From an uncultured Lachnospiraceae bacterium (lineage in GTDB: Bacteria > Bacillota > Clostridia > Lachnospirales > Lachnospiraceae), in the NCBI GenBank assembly GCA_946544235.1, contig CAMNMC010000079.1:1-44648 (forward strand): 44,648 bases of DNA, read 5' to 3'. The translations under genes were made by a program, and so were the position numbers. The stretch's first letter is position 1; every line of letters begins with the position of its first letter. This document shows positions 37,650 through 44,648 of this stretch, one piece after another. The notes beneath the pieces are model-generated. The model saw only the letters and a list, made by a program, of their open reading frames with translations. It had not been told where the DNA came from and searched no databases.

Positions 37650-38996
37650 ATGAAAAGGGATAGAACTTTAAATATAAAGCAAAGAATAACTCCGATCGTC
37701 GTTTTGATGGCACTGATCCTCACAGCATGTGGAAATACATCCACTGACAAGAAACAAAAAACTGACAAAACATCACAGCTCTCATCTCATTCAGAGCTTG
37801 TGAATCTTGCAGAAGGAATAGAAAAGAAGGAGTTTACCACACAGAACCCTTCAAGCATTCACAGTAACGCACTAACAGATAGCGCAATAAATCTTCTGGC
37901 AAAAACCGTCAGTCTCGGAGATTCTCCGGATGATAATTATCTTATCAGTCCGCTCTCGCTGCAGATGGCTTTAGGTATGCTTGCTGCCGGCACCGATGAC
38001 GAAAGTGTGACTCGGAAGGAACTGACAACTCTGTTAATGCCAGGCATTGACACCGTACCGGATGAGATAAATATGGATATGGCTGTGCTTTCTGAAAATA
38101 TGCGTTCTGATCCTGACGCAGAATGGAATGTTGTTAATTCTGTATGGATAAATAAGGATGGACATGTCAGACTATCAGACAACTACATATCAGATGTTAT
38201 AAGCTGCTATCAGGCTGAGCTTTATGAAATACCATTTGATGATAGCTCCGTTGGAACGATAAATGAATGGGTTAAGGATAATACCAAGGGCAGGATCCAA
38301 ACCATATTAGATAATCTTGATCCACCGGTATCACTTGTATTACTAAACGCTGTCGCTTTTGATGGCGAATGGATGACCGAGATCGCAACCGATCATATCA
38401 GAAATAATATGGATTTTACGAATGCTGACGGATCTACATCAAAGGTAACCATGCTTAGCAGCATGGAATGCGGTTACCTGCAGCTTGCCGGTGGTGAAGG
38501 CTTCCTTAAGTTTTATAAAGGCGGCAGATACTGCTTTATGGCACTGCTTCCTCCGGAGGGTATCACCACAGAGGATTATCTAAATAACATCCTTTCCGGC
38601 GAAACCACTCTCTATGAAACGATCCAAAGCAGAGATTATGAACCTCTTCTTCAGGTTGAGTTTCCTGAGTTCAAGGCTGAATACAGCGCAAATATGAATG
38701 AAGTTGTGCAGTCGCTTGGTGTTAATAAGATCTTTGATGAAAATGCGGAGTTTGGCAGGATGATCACCGAAGACAGCGAACGTATATCCGTTGACCTAAT
38801 AGAACATAAAGCCATGATAGAGATTGATCGAAAGGGAACTAAGGCCGCGGCAGCTACAGCTGTAACAGCCACAGAAGCCTCTATAGAAGAACCCGAGGTT
38901 ATTAACATCTCCCTAAATCGCCCTTTTGTTTATGGAATCATTGATATGAACTCTGGAATCCCTGTTTTTCTTGGTGTTCAGAATACGATGCCATAG
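37650..38996 (+). CDS. Serpin lipoprotein (serine protease inhibitor)
   Basis: A 448-residue secreted inhibitor. The signal peptide ends in the lipobox LTAC (acylated Cys27), so it is anchored outside the membrane after a Ser/Thr/Lys linker. The serpin fold covers about 72-446, with SPLSLQMALGMLAAGT (100-115), NAVAFDGEWM (233-242) and the C-terminal RPFVYGIIDMNSGIPVFLG (424-442). The reactive-loop hinge GTKAAAATAV (396-405) is rich in small residues, as in inhibitory serpins. Aligning the hinge places P1-P1' near Ala410-Ser411, suggesting elastase-like targets. The ATG is chosen for GAGGAGG at good spacing over an upstream TTG. It probably belongs to the sigma-factor cluster. Confidence 0.92.
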   Translation: MKRDRTLNIKQRITPIVVLMALILTACGNTSTDKKQKTDKTSQLSSHSELVNLAEGIEKKEFTTQNPSSIHSNALTDSAINLLAKTVSLGDSPDDNYLISPLSLQMALGMLAAGTDDESVTRKELTTLLMPGIDTVPDEINMDMAVLSENMRSDPDAEWNVVNSVWINKDGHVRLSDNYISDVISCYQAELYEIPFDDSSVGTINEWVKDNTKGRIQTILDNLDPPVSLVLLNAVAFDGEWMTEIATDHIRNNMDFTNADGSTSKVTMLSSMECGYLQLAGGEGFLKFYKGGRYCFMALLPPEGITTEDYLNNILSGETTLYETIQSRDYEPLLQVEFPEFKAEYSANMNEVVQSLGVNKIFDENAEFGRMITEDSERISVDLIEHKAMIEIDRKGTKAAAATAVTATEASIEEPEVINISLNRPFVYGIIDMNSGIPVFLGVQNTMP

Positions 38997-39026
38997 AACC
39001 TGATACGATTTATCAATTATCCAAGC

Positions 39027-39067
39027 AAAAAAACTTGTTTGTACAGTCCATACAAACAAGTTTTTTT
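39027..39067. terminator. Bidirectional terminator after the serpin
   Basis: AAAAAAACTTGTTTGTA (39027-39043) and its exact complement (39051-39067) form a 17-bp stem with a 7-base loop and T7/A7 ends. It serves the serpin on the plus strand and the purF-trpF unit on the minus strand. Confidence 0.9.
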
Positions 39068-39106
39068 AATACACTCTTATGTATCACCCGAAAAGCATTC
39101 CACTAA

Positions 39107-39613
39107 TCAATCTCTATTTTTACTTACAGCATCTCGTGTTGCTTCCACAAAAGTCTTCATCTTCTCAGGATCGCTCAGGATACGGTGATCAAATGCTTTT
39201 CCGCTTCCTGTTCCTGAATCAAGCATGATGTAGTCCGCAGGCGACTCTTCTGCAATCATCAGCGATGGCAGTTTATTTACATTGAAGGCCTTGATAACCT
39301 CTCTACCGGTCTCGAGTTTAACCTTATTTATATATTCTTCGTCCTCGGAGCCGTGAAGCTGGGCGATATCGATCACGCCCTCCTTCAGAAGATTTATAAC
39401 AAGCTCTATTTCAGCATCAAGAAATACACCCACAGCCTTTATCCTGCTGTCAAGCATACCCTTTAATTCCTTTGCCTTCTGAGGCTCGACATTCCTCCTA
39501 CTCTTCTTCCAGAACACAAAGCCAATATAGTCTGGAAGGAGCTGATTTACCGCCTCTATATCCTCAGGACGTGTGAGTCAACATATTTTTATTTTAGGTG
39601 CCATTGATTCCAT
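39107..39613 (-). pseudogene. trpF: Decayed phosphoribosylanthranilate isomerase
   Basis: Reading from the ATG at 39613 (AAAGGA upstream) gives MESMAPKIKIC, then a TGA (39578-39580), then LTRPEDIEAVNQLLPDYIGF and on in the same frame to 39107. TrpF proteins have KICGLT here, so one base change (GGA to TGA) breaks the gene. A second lesion is an in-frame gap: SGTGSGKAFDHRILS runs straight into DPEKMKTFVEATRDA, missing about 35 residues that normally hold the FLAGGL phosphate-binding motif and the DVSSG strand. The catalytic Cys and the Asp of MLDSG remain. It starts 29 bp after purF and would have been co-transcribed with it. Two independent lesions argue for a true pseudogene. Confidence 0.85.
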
Positions 39614-39642
39614 CTATAATATCCTTTTAGATTTTTTTGATA

Positions 39643-41019
39643 TTATACAGGATAATCATTTGTGAAGCAAGCTGTGCAGATTGGCAGATCACCGACCATC
39701 TTCTTGAAATCATCTATCGATAAATAATGAAGCGAATCAGCTCCGACATTCCTGCATACCTCCTCACTGGAATGATGAGATGCAATAAGCTGACCGGCAG
39801 TCGGTACATCCGTTCCGTAATAGCATGGATAGAGGAACGGCGGCGAACTGATCCTTACATGTACTTCCTTTGCGCCGGCCTTACGCAGCATATCTACAAG
39901 CTGTCTCATGGTAGTGCCACGTACGATGGAATCATCTATAATAACTATTCTCATGCCCTTAACAACATTATTCAGAACACTGAGCTTCATATGCACCGCA
40001 GTTCTTCTCTCCTCATCTGTAGGCTTGATGAAGCTTCTTCCTATATAACTGTTTTTATGGAAGGCATGCACGAAAGGTATACCAGCTTCAAGAGCATAAC
40101 CCTCTGCTGCAGCAAGGCCAGAATCCGGCACTCCCGCGACAATATCAGCATCTACCTTAGACTTCTGTGCAAGCGCTCTTCCGGCATTAATCCTTGCATC
40201 ATGAATCTCAATACCATCCATAACAGAATCATTTCTTGCGAAATAAATATACTCGAATATGCAATGTGCCTTACGACATTTATCGCAGAGGCTTCTGTCG
40301 GAGGCAACCCCATCCTCTGTTATCGAAACTATCTCACCGGGTTCGATATCTCGGACAAGTTCAGCACCGACAGCGGTAAAGGCGGAGGTTTCGGAAGCGA
40401 GAATGTATGTATTATCCCTCTTGCCGAGAACAAGAGGTTTGATACCGTAAGGATCTCTCATACCAACAAGCTTTCTCGGACTCATTATAACGACTGCATA
40501 GCCGCCCTTCAAACGTTCTGCAGACATGGCTATAGCTTCCTCGATAGTTTTGGCCCTGACCCTGTTGGATATTATCTCATAAGCAAGAACCTCCGAATCC
40601 GAGGTTGTATAATGAGGCATGCCTCTGTTCATCTGCTCTTCCTTCAGTTCGTCAGCATTTGTCAGATTACCGTTATGAACCAGAGCCAGACTGCCCTTAA
40701 CATATTTCATAGCCATCGGCTGTGCATTCTCAGGTGTACTTCCGCCTGTGGTCGAATATCTTACGTGGCCGACGCCGATATTCCCTGTAAGCTTCTCCAG
40801 CTCTTCACTGTGAAATATCTCGCTGACCAGACCCATAGCCTTCTTCAGCCTGATATTCCCCTTCGGGCCGTTCGTATCGGAAACAGCTATTCCGGCCGCC
40901 TCCTGACCACGATGCTGCAGAGCTAGAAGTCCATAGTAAATATCCTTCGCCACCTCTTCTCCCTCCAGCGAATAAATGCCAAATACTCCGCATTCCTCAT
41001 GCAATTTATCGTCCAGCAT
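39643..41019 (-). CDS. purF: Amidophosphoribosyltransferase
   Basis: Catalyses the first step of purine synthesis, PRPP plus glutamine to 5-phosphoribosylamine. It is 458 residues with a 9-residue propeptide before nucleophile Cys10 (EECGVFGI). The class II amidotransferase domain (10-230) includes LQHRGQEAAG and TSDSEVLA. The phosphoribosyltransferase part has the PRPP loop VIIDDSIVRGTTM (about 355-367). Cysteines in CDKCRKAHC and the terminal ICTACFTN fit the iron-sulfur PurF type of Bacillus. AAGGA lies upstream of the ATG. A long leader (to about 41269) contains an attenuator nearly identical to that of gltB and then a hairpin-rich insertion. Confidence 0.95.
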   Translation of the reverse strand: MLDDKLHEECGVFGIYSLEGEEVAKDIYYGLLALQHRGQEAAGIAVSDTNGPKGNIRLKKAMGLVSEIFHSEELEKLTGNIGVGHVRYSTTGGSTPENAQPMAMKYVKGSLALVHNGNLTNADELKEEQMNRGMPHYTTSDSEVLAYEIISNRVRAKTIEEAIAMSAERLKGGYAVVIMSPRKLVGMRDPYGIKPLVLGKRDNTYILASETSAFTAVGAELVRDIEPGEIVSITEDGVASDRSLCDKCRKAHCIFEYIYFARNDSVMDGIEIHDARINAGRALAQKSKVDADIVAGVPDSGLAAAEGYALEAGIPFVHAFHKNSYIGRSFIKPTDEERRTAVHMKLSVLNNVVKGMRIVIIDDSIVRGTTMRQLVDMLRKAGAKEVHVRISSPPFLYPCYYGTDVPTAGQLIASHHSSEEVCRNVGADSLHYLSIDDFKKMVGDLPICTACFTNDYPV

Positions 41020-41060
41020 TGTTTTCTTCCTTTCGTTTTCTTACTTTGATTTCTGTGTTT

Positions 41061-41210
41061 GCCGCTCGGCTCATTGCCTGCACATTTTGTGCAGACCCTG
41101 ACTCCGTCAGGGCACCCCCTCGTGACTTCGTCACTCGGTGATGGTCATTCGCCAAATGTCCACGTTTGCATGCACGCATGCACGCGGCCACTTGGCTCAT
41201 TGCCTGCACA
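41061..41210. repeat. Hairpin element in the purF leader, bounded by 24-bp direct repeats
   Basis: The ends 41061-41084 and 41187-41210 are direct repeats with two mismatches (both contain GGCTCATTGCCTGCACA). Between and overlapping them are perfect short hairpins: 41078-41094, 41096-41112, 41122-41134 and 41167-41182, with stems of 5-7 bp and loops of 2-3 bases (minus-strand loops AAA, GGA, GAA). It lies between the attenuator and the purF start codon, so it is transcribed. A 67-codon open frame across it is unlikely to be a gene. Confidence 0.7.
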
Positions 41211-41251
41211 AAAAAGGCACTTCGAGCGTAAACTCGAAGCGCCTTTGCTTC
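41210..41251 (-). promoter_or_regulatory. purF leader attenuator with ANTAR-type hexaloop
   Basis: In the transcript a 14-bp stem (41213-41226 with 41233-41246, one G-U at the same place as in gltB), loop UUUACG, is followed by a U-run (six U in all). Its 5' arm can alternatively form GAAGC-AAAGGC-GCUUC (41236-41251), with A1 and G4 in the loop. Loop size, wobble position and the preceding GAAGCAA all match the gltB leader. Confidence 0.65.
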
Positions 41252-41275
41252 CGATTAATATTCTTAACAGATATT

Positions 41276-41303
41276 ATTCTAATACTATATTTTCAAAAGT
41301 CAA
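41276..41303 (-). promoter_or_regulatory. purF promoter
   Basis: Minus strand: -35 TTGACT (41298-41303), 16-bp spacer, -10 TAGAAT (41276-41281). TTGACTTTT and the spacer length match the gltB promoter. It lies directly after the stop codon of the upstream giant gene (41314). Confidence 0.65.
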
Positions 41304-41313
41304 TAGTATTATT

Positions 41314-44300
41314 TTATTTATTTTTTGCCTTAGGAGCCTTTCTTTCATCCCGAACCTTCTTGGCATCCTTTGCACGTTCGGCACCATACTCATTAAGATT
41401 TATCTTATGATTCTTATCGTTTCGTACCTCATTGATTCTGTCAGTAAGCTTTTTGATACGTGGTGCAGCATTCGGGACATATTTTGAAACGATTGCAAGT
41501 GCATCAAGCGAATTGTCGAACCTGTCTCTTCCTCCTTCAAAAGTACGAACACTCTTCTTACCCTTCATGTATTTATCTACAGTAAAGGATACCAGAAATG
41601 CCGAATAGTTAACCTGACGCTGTCTTGCTTCATCATTTTCAAATATCTTATCCTTTAACGCCACCGTCTTCTCGATACGGCTGACCATATCTTTATATTC
41701 ATCGCTTCGTCCCTTTGAGCTCTTCATATTATCCAGCAGAGTCTTCATGTCATCAAAGTAGGCATTAATGTCTGTCACCTTGTACATCTCATTTGTCAAT
41801 TTATGCAATGCTTTCTTAGCAGTCTTTGGTGATTCAAGATACTCATTAAGCTTATCCTCTGTCAGATCAATAAGATTAAAATTCTCCATCATGACATCTT
41901 TATAATCATGTATCTTACTTACAGAGAATTTTTTACCATTTCCTTCCAGTGCTGCAGCAGCCATGACTTTTGCAAGATTTTCAACCTTTTCCTTACGATT
42001 CCTGCCCTTTTTGTCTGCCGAATGAAGTATGTAATATCCCTCATAACCTACAGGAGTCTTAGCTTTCTTGGCATTTGGAACTATTACAGCATCAGGTTTC
42101 TTTTCTGCCTTTTCCTTAACAGGTTCAATCTTGATATCCTCACTCTTCTTTTCGTCTATTATGTTGATCTTATCAGCCTTTTTATCAGCTTTTATATCAA
42201 CATTTTTATCAGTCTTTTTACCGACCGGCTCATTAATATCTATGATATTCTCGTTCTTATTCTCATTAATCCTGATGATATCATTGTCTTTCTTTATCTC
42301 TTCCTTCTTCGGAACTTCCTTCTTTGGCTCAGCCTTCTTCTCTTCCTTCTTCGGCTCAGCCTTCTTCTGCTCAACCTTCTTCTCTTCTTTCTTCGGAGCT
42401 TCCTGCAGCGGATCATCTCTCTTACCTACCTTCTTGCCACCCTTTAAGAGAGCCGCCTCTCTCTCTGCCTTTCTCTTAGATGCAAGTGCAGGATCAAGTC
42501 TCTCCTCACGACGCTTAGCTCTCTCGGCTTTCTCGTCCGCAAGCTTCTTCTCCTCGGCCTTACTAACTGCCTTTAAATAATCATCATAATCCTTTTTAAC
42601 AGTTGCTCTTTCTTTAGCCAGATCATCAAGCTTCTTATTTAAAGGTTTTACCTGTGCCTCATACGCCTTAATCTTATCCTGACAGGCTTTTATAGTCTCC
42701 TTATAGCCCGAAATCTTAACCTTCATAGAGCCAACGTCGATACCATCTTTGATATTCTGATTAGCCCAGTTAATATTTCTCTGGGTGCTGTTTATCTGAT
42801 ATTTTTCATCATTGATTCTCTTCTCGATAAGTGACAGATCTGATTTAGCCTTGCTTTCAGCAGTATTTATTCGCTTATCGGCAGCTTCCTTATCACGTCT
42901 CTTCTGATCTTTTTCATCCTCCAGTTTCTTTTTCTCGTCTGCAGCCTTCTTATCTGCATCGATACGTGCCTGTCTCAGTTTCTTGGCTTCAAGTGAAAGA
43001 TCCTCAGCATTTCTCCTGATTCCATAATCATTTTTAGCCCATTCCGTAAATTTTGTAAAATTATAGTCGGTTTCAAAGCCATTCTTTTTAGTAAGGTACA
43101 GCTTACTTACAATGTCCGCAACGTTTTTCCTGAGTGATGCATTTTTAGACTTGTCGACACTGTTTAAATATGCCTCTGTAGCACGATTGAGTTCTGTCAG
43201 ACGGTCCAGTGCTATGTGAGAACCATCATGAGGATCAAGCTTCCTAGGATCATACGCATCCTTCATATCCATCAATGCATAGTAGAAATCCTGATACTCC
43301 TCAGATTCCTTGGAAACATTATCACCATCTATAGCACGAAGTGCATTGTAGCACTTTCCAACCATTTCAAGTATTTTGGTCGGTTTGAAGAAGAAGCCAT
43401 CCAAATATGCTTTGTCAAGATCCGCATCTTTTGATCCCACTACTGATGAAAGCGCACTGTAGTATTCATTAAGCTGCTTCTCTGCCGCATTTGCATTTTC
43501 CTGCTTCTGTTTGATCCTTTCTGTAGGCTTTACTTCCCACTTAAAATTCGGATCCTTGTTCTCCAAAAGCTTCCTCGCGACCTCAATTTCCTTTTTATAC
43601 TCACCAATCTCCGTTGCGGCATTGAGATCCGGATAGTTTTTAGGAGAAATTGTCTCGAGGCCTTTCTCTGCGAAAGAGAGAATCTTCTTATAGAAATTCT
43701 CTTCTCCCTTGACCGGATTCTTATCATTTTCTACCTTTTCCAGAGCTTCTTTGGCATTATCCCTAATGAAAGACAGATTAGCTGCATAATTAACAATAGA
43801 CCATTTTTCAGCATGCGCCAGTTCTCTCAGATGATATTTAAAATCATCGGATACATGTCTGAAATCATCAAGGCCTGCTGCTCTTCTGTCACTTATCTCA
43901 AACAGGAACTGGTTTGCGGTTGTTCTCAACCTGCCAAGCTCAATAGCGAGATCCTCCACCTGAGCTTCTCCACGCTGGAAAACCTCTTTTCTGATCTCTG
44001 ACACTTCCTTGTCATATTTTATATTGTATCCGCCGCCCGGAGCTGTCACAATATTGATACCCAGGTCAGTACGTGGCTTCTCCATCTTCTCTGCAGCCAG
44101 GAAGTTGTAATAATCAGTATCATGAGTAAGGTCACCATTATATGTTCTTGTTGCCTTCTTATCCATCTCTTCGATCTTGGCATTGTAGATGGCATCCTTA
44201 TCCTTCTTATCAATAGGCTTTGTGAAGGATGACATAAGGCGATCTGCCGCCTCAACCTCATCACTCTTACTGAGAATAGCACCTATCTGACTGTATATAT

Positions 44301-44648
44301 CATCAAATATAACCTTGTTATATCTGAGGTTAGCCAGCTCTTTCTTATCAAATATAGCATCACGCTCATCGCTGGCCTTCCTGCCTCGATTAACCATCTG
44401 ATTAAGACGTTCACGGTAGAGAGCCTTCTGGAGATCGATCTGCTTATTCTGATCAAGAGAAGTAATATACTCCTTAAATATCTGATCATGGAAGTCTTCT
44501 TCTCTTTCAAGAGCAAGCTTCTGCATTTTTATCATTTCAGTGGCAAGCTTGGTAGTATTGTTCTCAAGTGCCTTGAGTTCATTGATAACAGTCTGCTTAT
44601 ATTCCTCATCAAACTTAGTCCTTACCCTGTCATACTCAAGCTGCTGAG
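41314..44648 (-). CDS. Giant helical protein of unknown function (family member 2), 5' end outside window
   Basis: The frame is open to the right edge (…LQQLEYDRVRTKFDEEYK… precedes the first in-window ATG at 44535), so the N-terminus is missing; at least 1110 residues are visible. It is Lys/Glu/Ala-rich and mostly helical or coiled coil. A basic, charged region encoded at about 42900-42060 includes Lys-Lys-Glu/Ala-Glu-Pro repeats (KKAEPKKEEKKAEPKKE) and Asn/Ile/Asp-rich patches. Coding bases about 43366-43102 (CYNALRAI...KESEEYQDF...VADIVSKL) resemble residues 428-522 of the protein at 17854-21060. The C-terminal 230 residues resemble its residues 765-960. No signal peptide or enzyme motif is seen. 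Function unknown; purF lies downstream with its own promoter. Confidence 0.75.
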   Translation of the reverse strand, partial: QQLEYDRVRTKFDEEYKQTVINELKALENNTTKLATEMIKMQKLALEREEDFHDQIFKEYITSLDQNKQIDLQKALYRERLNQMVNRGRKASDERDAIFDKKELANLRYNKVIFDDIYSQIGAILSKSDEVEAADRLMSSFTKPIDKKDKDAIYNAKIEEMDKKATRTYNGDLTHDTDYYNFLAAEKMEKPRTDLGINIVTAPGGGYNIKYDKEVSEIRKEVFQRGEAQVEDLAIELGRLRTTANQFLFEISDRRAAGLDDFRHVSDDFKYHLRELAHAEKWSIVNYAANLSFIRDNAKEALEKVENDKNPVKGEENFYKKILSFAEKGLETISPKNYPDLNAATEIGEYKKEIEVARKLLENKDPNFKWEVKPTERIKQKQENANAAEKQLNEYYSALSSVVGSKDADLDKAYLDGFFFKPTKILEMVGKCYNALRAIDGDNVSKESEEYQDFYYALMDMKDAYDPRKLDPHDGSHIALDRLTELNRATEAYLNSVDKSKNASLRKNVADIVSKLYLTKKNGFETDYNFTKFTEWAKNDYGIRRNAEDLSLEAKKLRQARIDADKKAADEKKKLEDEKDQKRRDKEAADKRINTAESKAKSDLSLIEKRINDEKYQINSTQRNINWANQNIKDGIDVGSMKVKISGYKETIKACQDKIKAYEAQVKPLNKKLDDLAKERATVKKDYDDYLKAVSKAEEKKLADEKAERAKRREERLDPALASKRKAEREAALLKGGKKVGKRDDPLQEAPKKEEKKVEQKKAEPKKEEKKAEPKKEVPKKEEIKKDNDIIRINENKNENIIDINEPVGKKTDKNVDIKADKKADKINIIDEKKSEDIKIEPVKEKAEKKPDAVIVPNAKKAKTPVGYEGYYILHSADKKGRNRKEKVENLAKVMAAAALEGNGKKFSVSKIHDYKDVMMENFNLIDLTEDKLNEYLESPKTAKKALHKLTNEMYKVTDINAYFDDMKTLLDNMKSSKGRSDEYKDMVSRIEKTVALKDKIFENDEARQRQVNYSAFLVSFTVDKYMKGKKSVRTFEGGRDRFDNSLDALAIVSKYVPNAAPRIKKLTDRINEVRNDKNHKINLNEYGAERAKDAKKVRDERKAPKAKNK

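Noticed and set aside
39578..39580. TGA in trpF as programmed recoding (selenocysteine or glycine)
   Set aside because: The conserved residue is Gly, no downstream recoding hairpin is apparent, and the gene has a second lesion; other genes in the window do not read through TGA.
41006..41209. A 67-codon minus-strand frame overlapping the purF start
   Set aside because: It lies in the hairpin insertion of the purF leader, overlaps purF and encodes a low-complexity Arg/Ala sequence.
42068..42580. A 170-codon plus-strand hydrophobic frame opposite the giant gene
   Set aside because: The Ser/Phe-rich sequence is the antisense of Lys/Glu-rich repeats and has no start signals.

Overview
The window looks like chromosome of an anaerobic Firmicute, most likely a Lachnospiraceae relative (Butyrivibrio/Lachnospira/Eubacterium type). 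This is inferred from moderate-low GC, strong AGGAGG-type ribosome binding sites, TTGACA/TATAAT promoters, a small DUF6472-like cysteine protein, a lipoprotein serpin, an AgrC/LytTR-type two-component pair and a glnA-ANTAR gene pair. No tRNA, rRNA, CRISPR array, phage or transposase gene is visible.

Layout. 1-6.1 kb: phenylacetate-CoA ligase (paaK), a divergent K+-channel-like protein, two membrane proteins of unknown function, and an OFA-family MFS transporter with a hairpin leader. 6.1-14 kb: a HAD phosphatase, a hairpin-rich intergenic element, and an apparent minus-strand operon encoding a J-domain/TPR protein of about 1300 residues, an HscC-type Hsp70, a tiny Cys protein and an unknown protein. 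14-21 kb: an HTH regulator with a cluster of TTGCCA/TGGCA sites, and an apparent operon of a giant unknown protein, a LytTR response regulator and a GHKL histidine kinase. 21-35.7 kb: a tight minus-strand block of glutamine and ammonia metabolism, in transcription order gltB, gltD, pyrG, carA, carB, glnA and an ANTAR-domain regulator. 36-39 kb (plus strand): ECF sigma factor, a membrane protein with Pro-Thr-Glu repeats, and a serpin lipoprotein. 39-44.6 kb: a decayed trpF, purF, and a second giant unknown protein that runs off the right edge.

How it fits together. Most genes between 21 and 41 kb make glutamine (glnA) or spend its amide (gltBD, carAB, pyrG, purF). The gltB and purF leaders carry almost identical terminator hairpins. 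In both, the 5' arm can instead form a 5-bp stem with a six-base loop having A at position 1 and G at position 4, the loop signature of ANTAR antiterminator targets. An ANTAR protein sits directly downstream of glnA. I infer one antitermination circuit governing glutamine-amide use; this is the strongest candidate for a new system here. Its receiver domain has lost the phosphorylation aspartate, so the input is probably not a kinase.

Two other themes stand out. Three intergenic regions (6.8-7.0, 21.2-21.4 and 41.06-41.21 kb) are built from short perfect hairpins with 2-3 base loops (often GAA, including the motif GCGAAGC), and look like one family of mobile or structured elements. The giant proteins at 17.9-21.1 and 41.3-44.6 kb appear to share two helical regions and may define an undescribed paralogous family.
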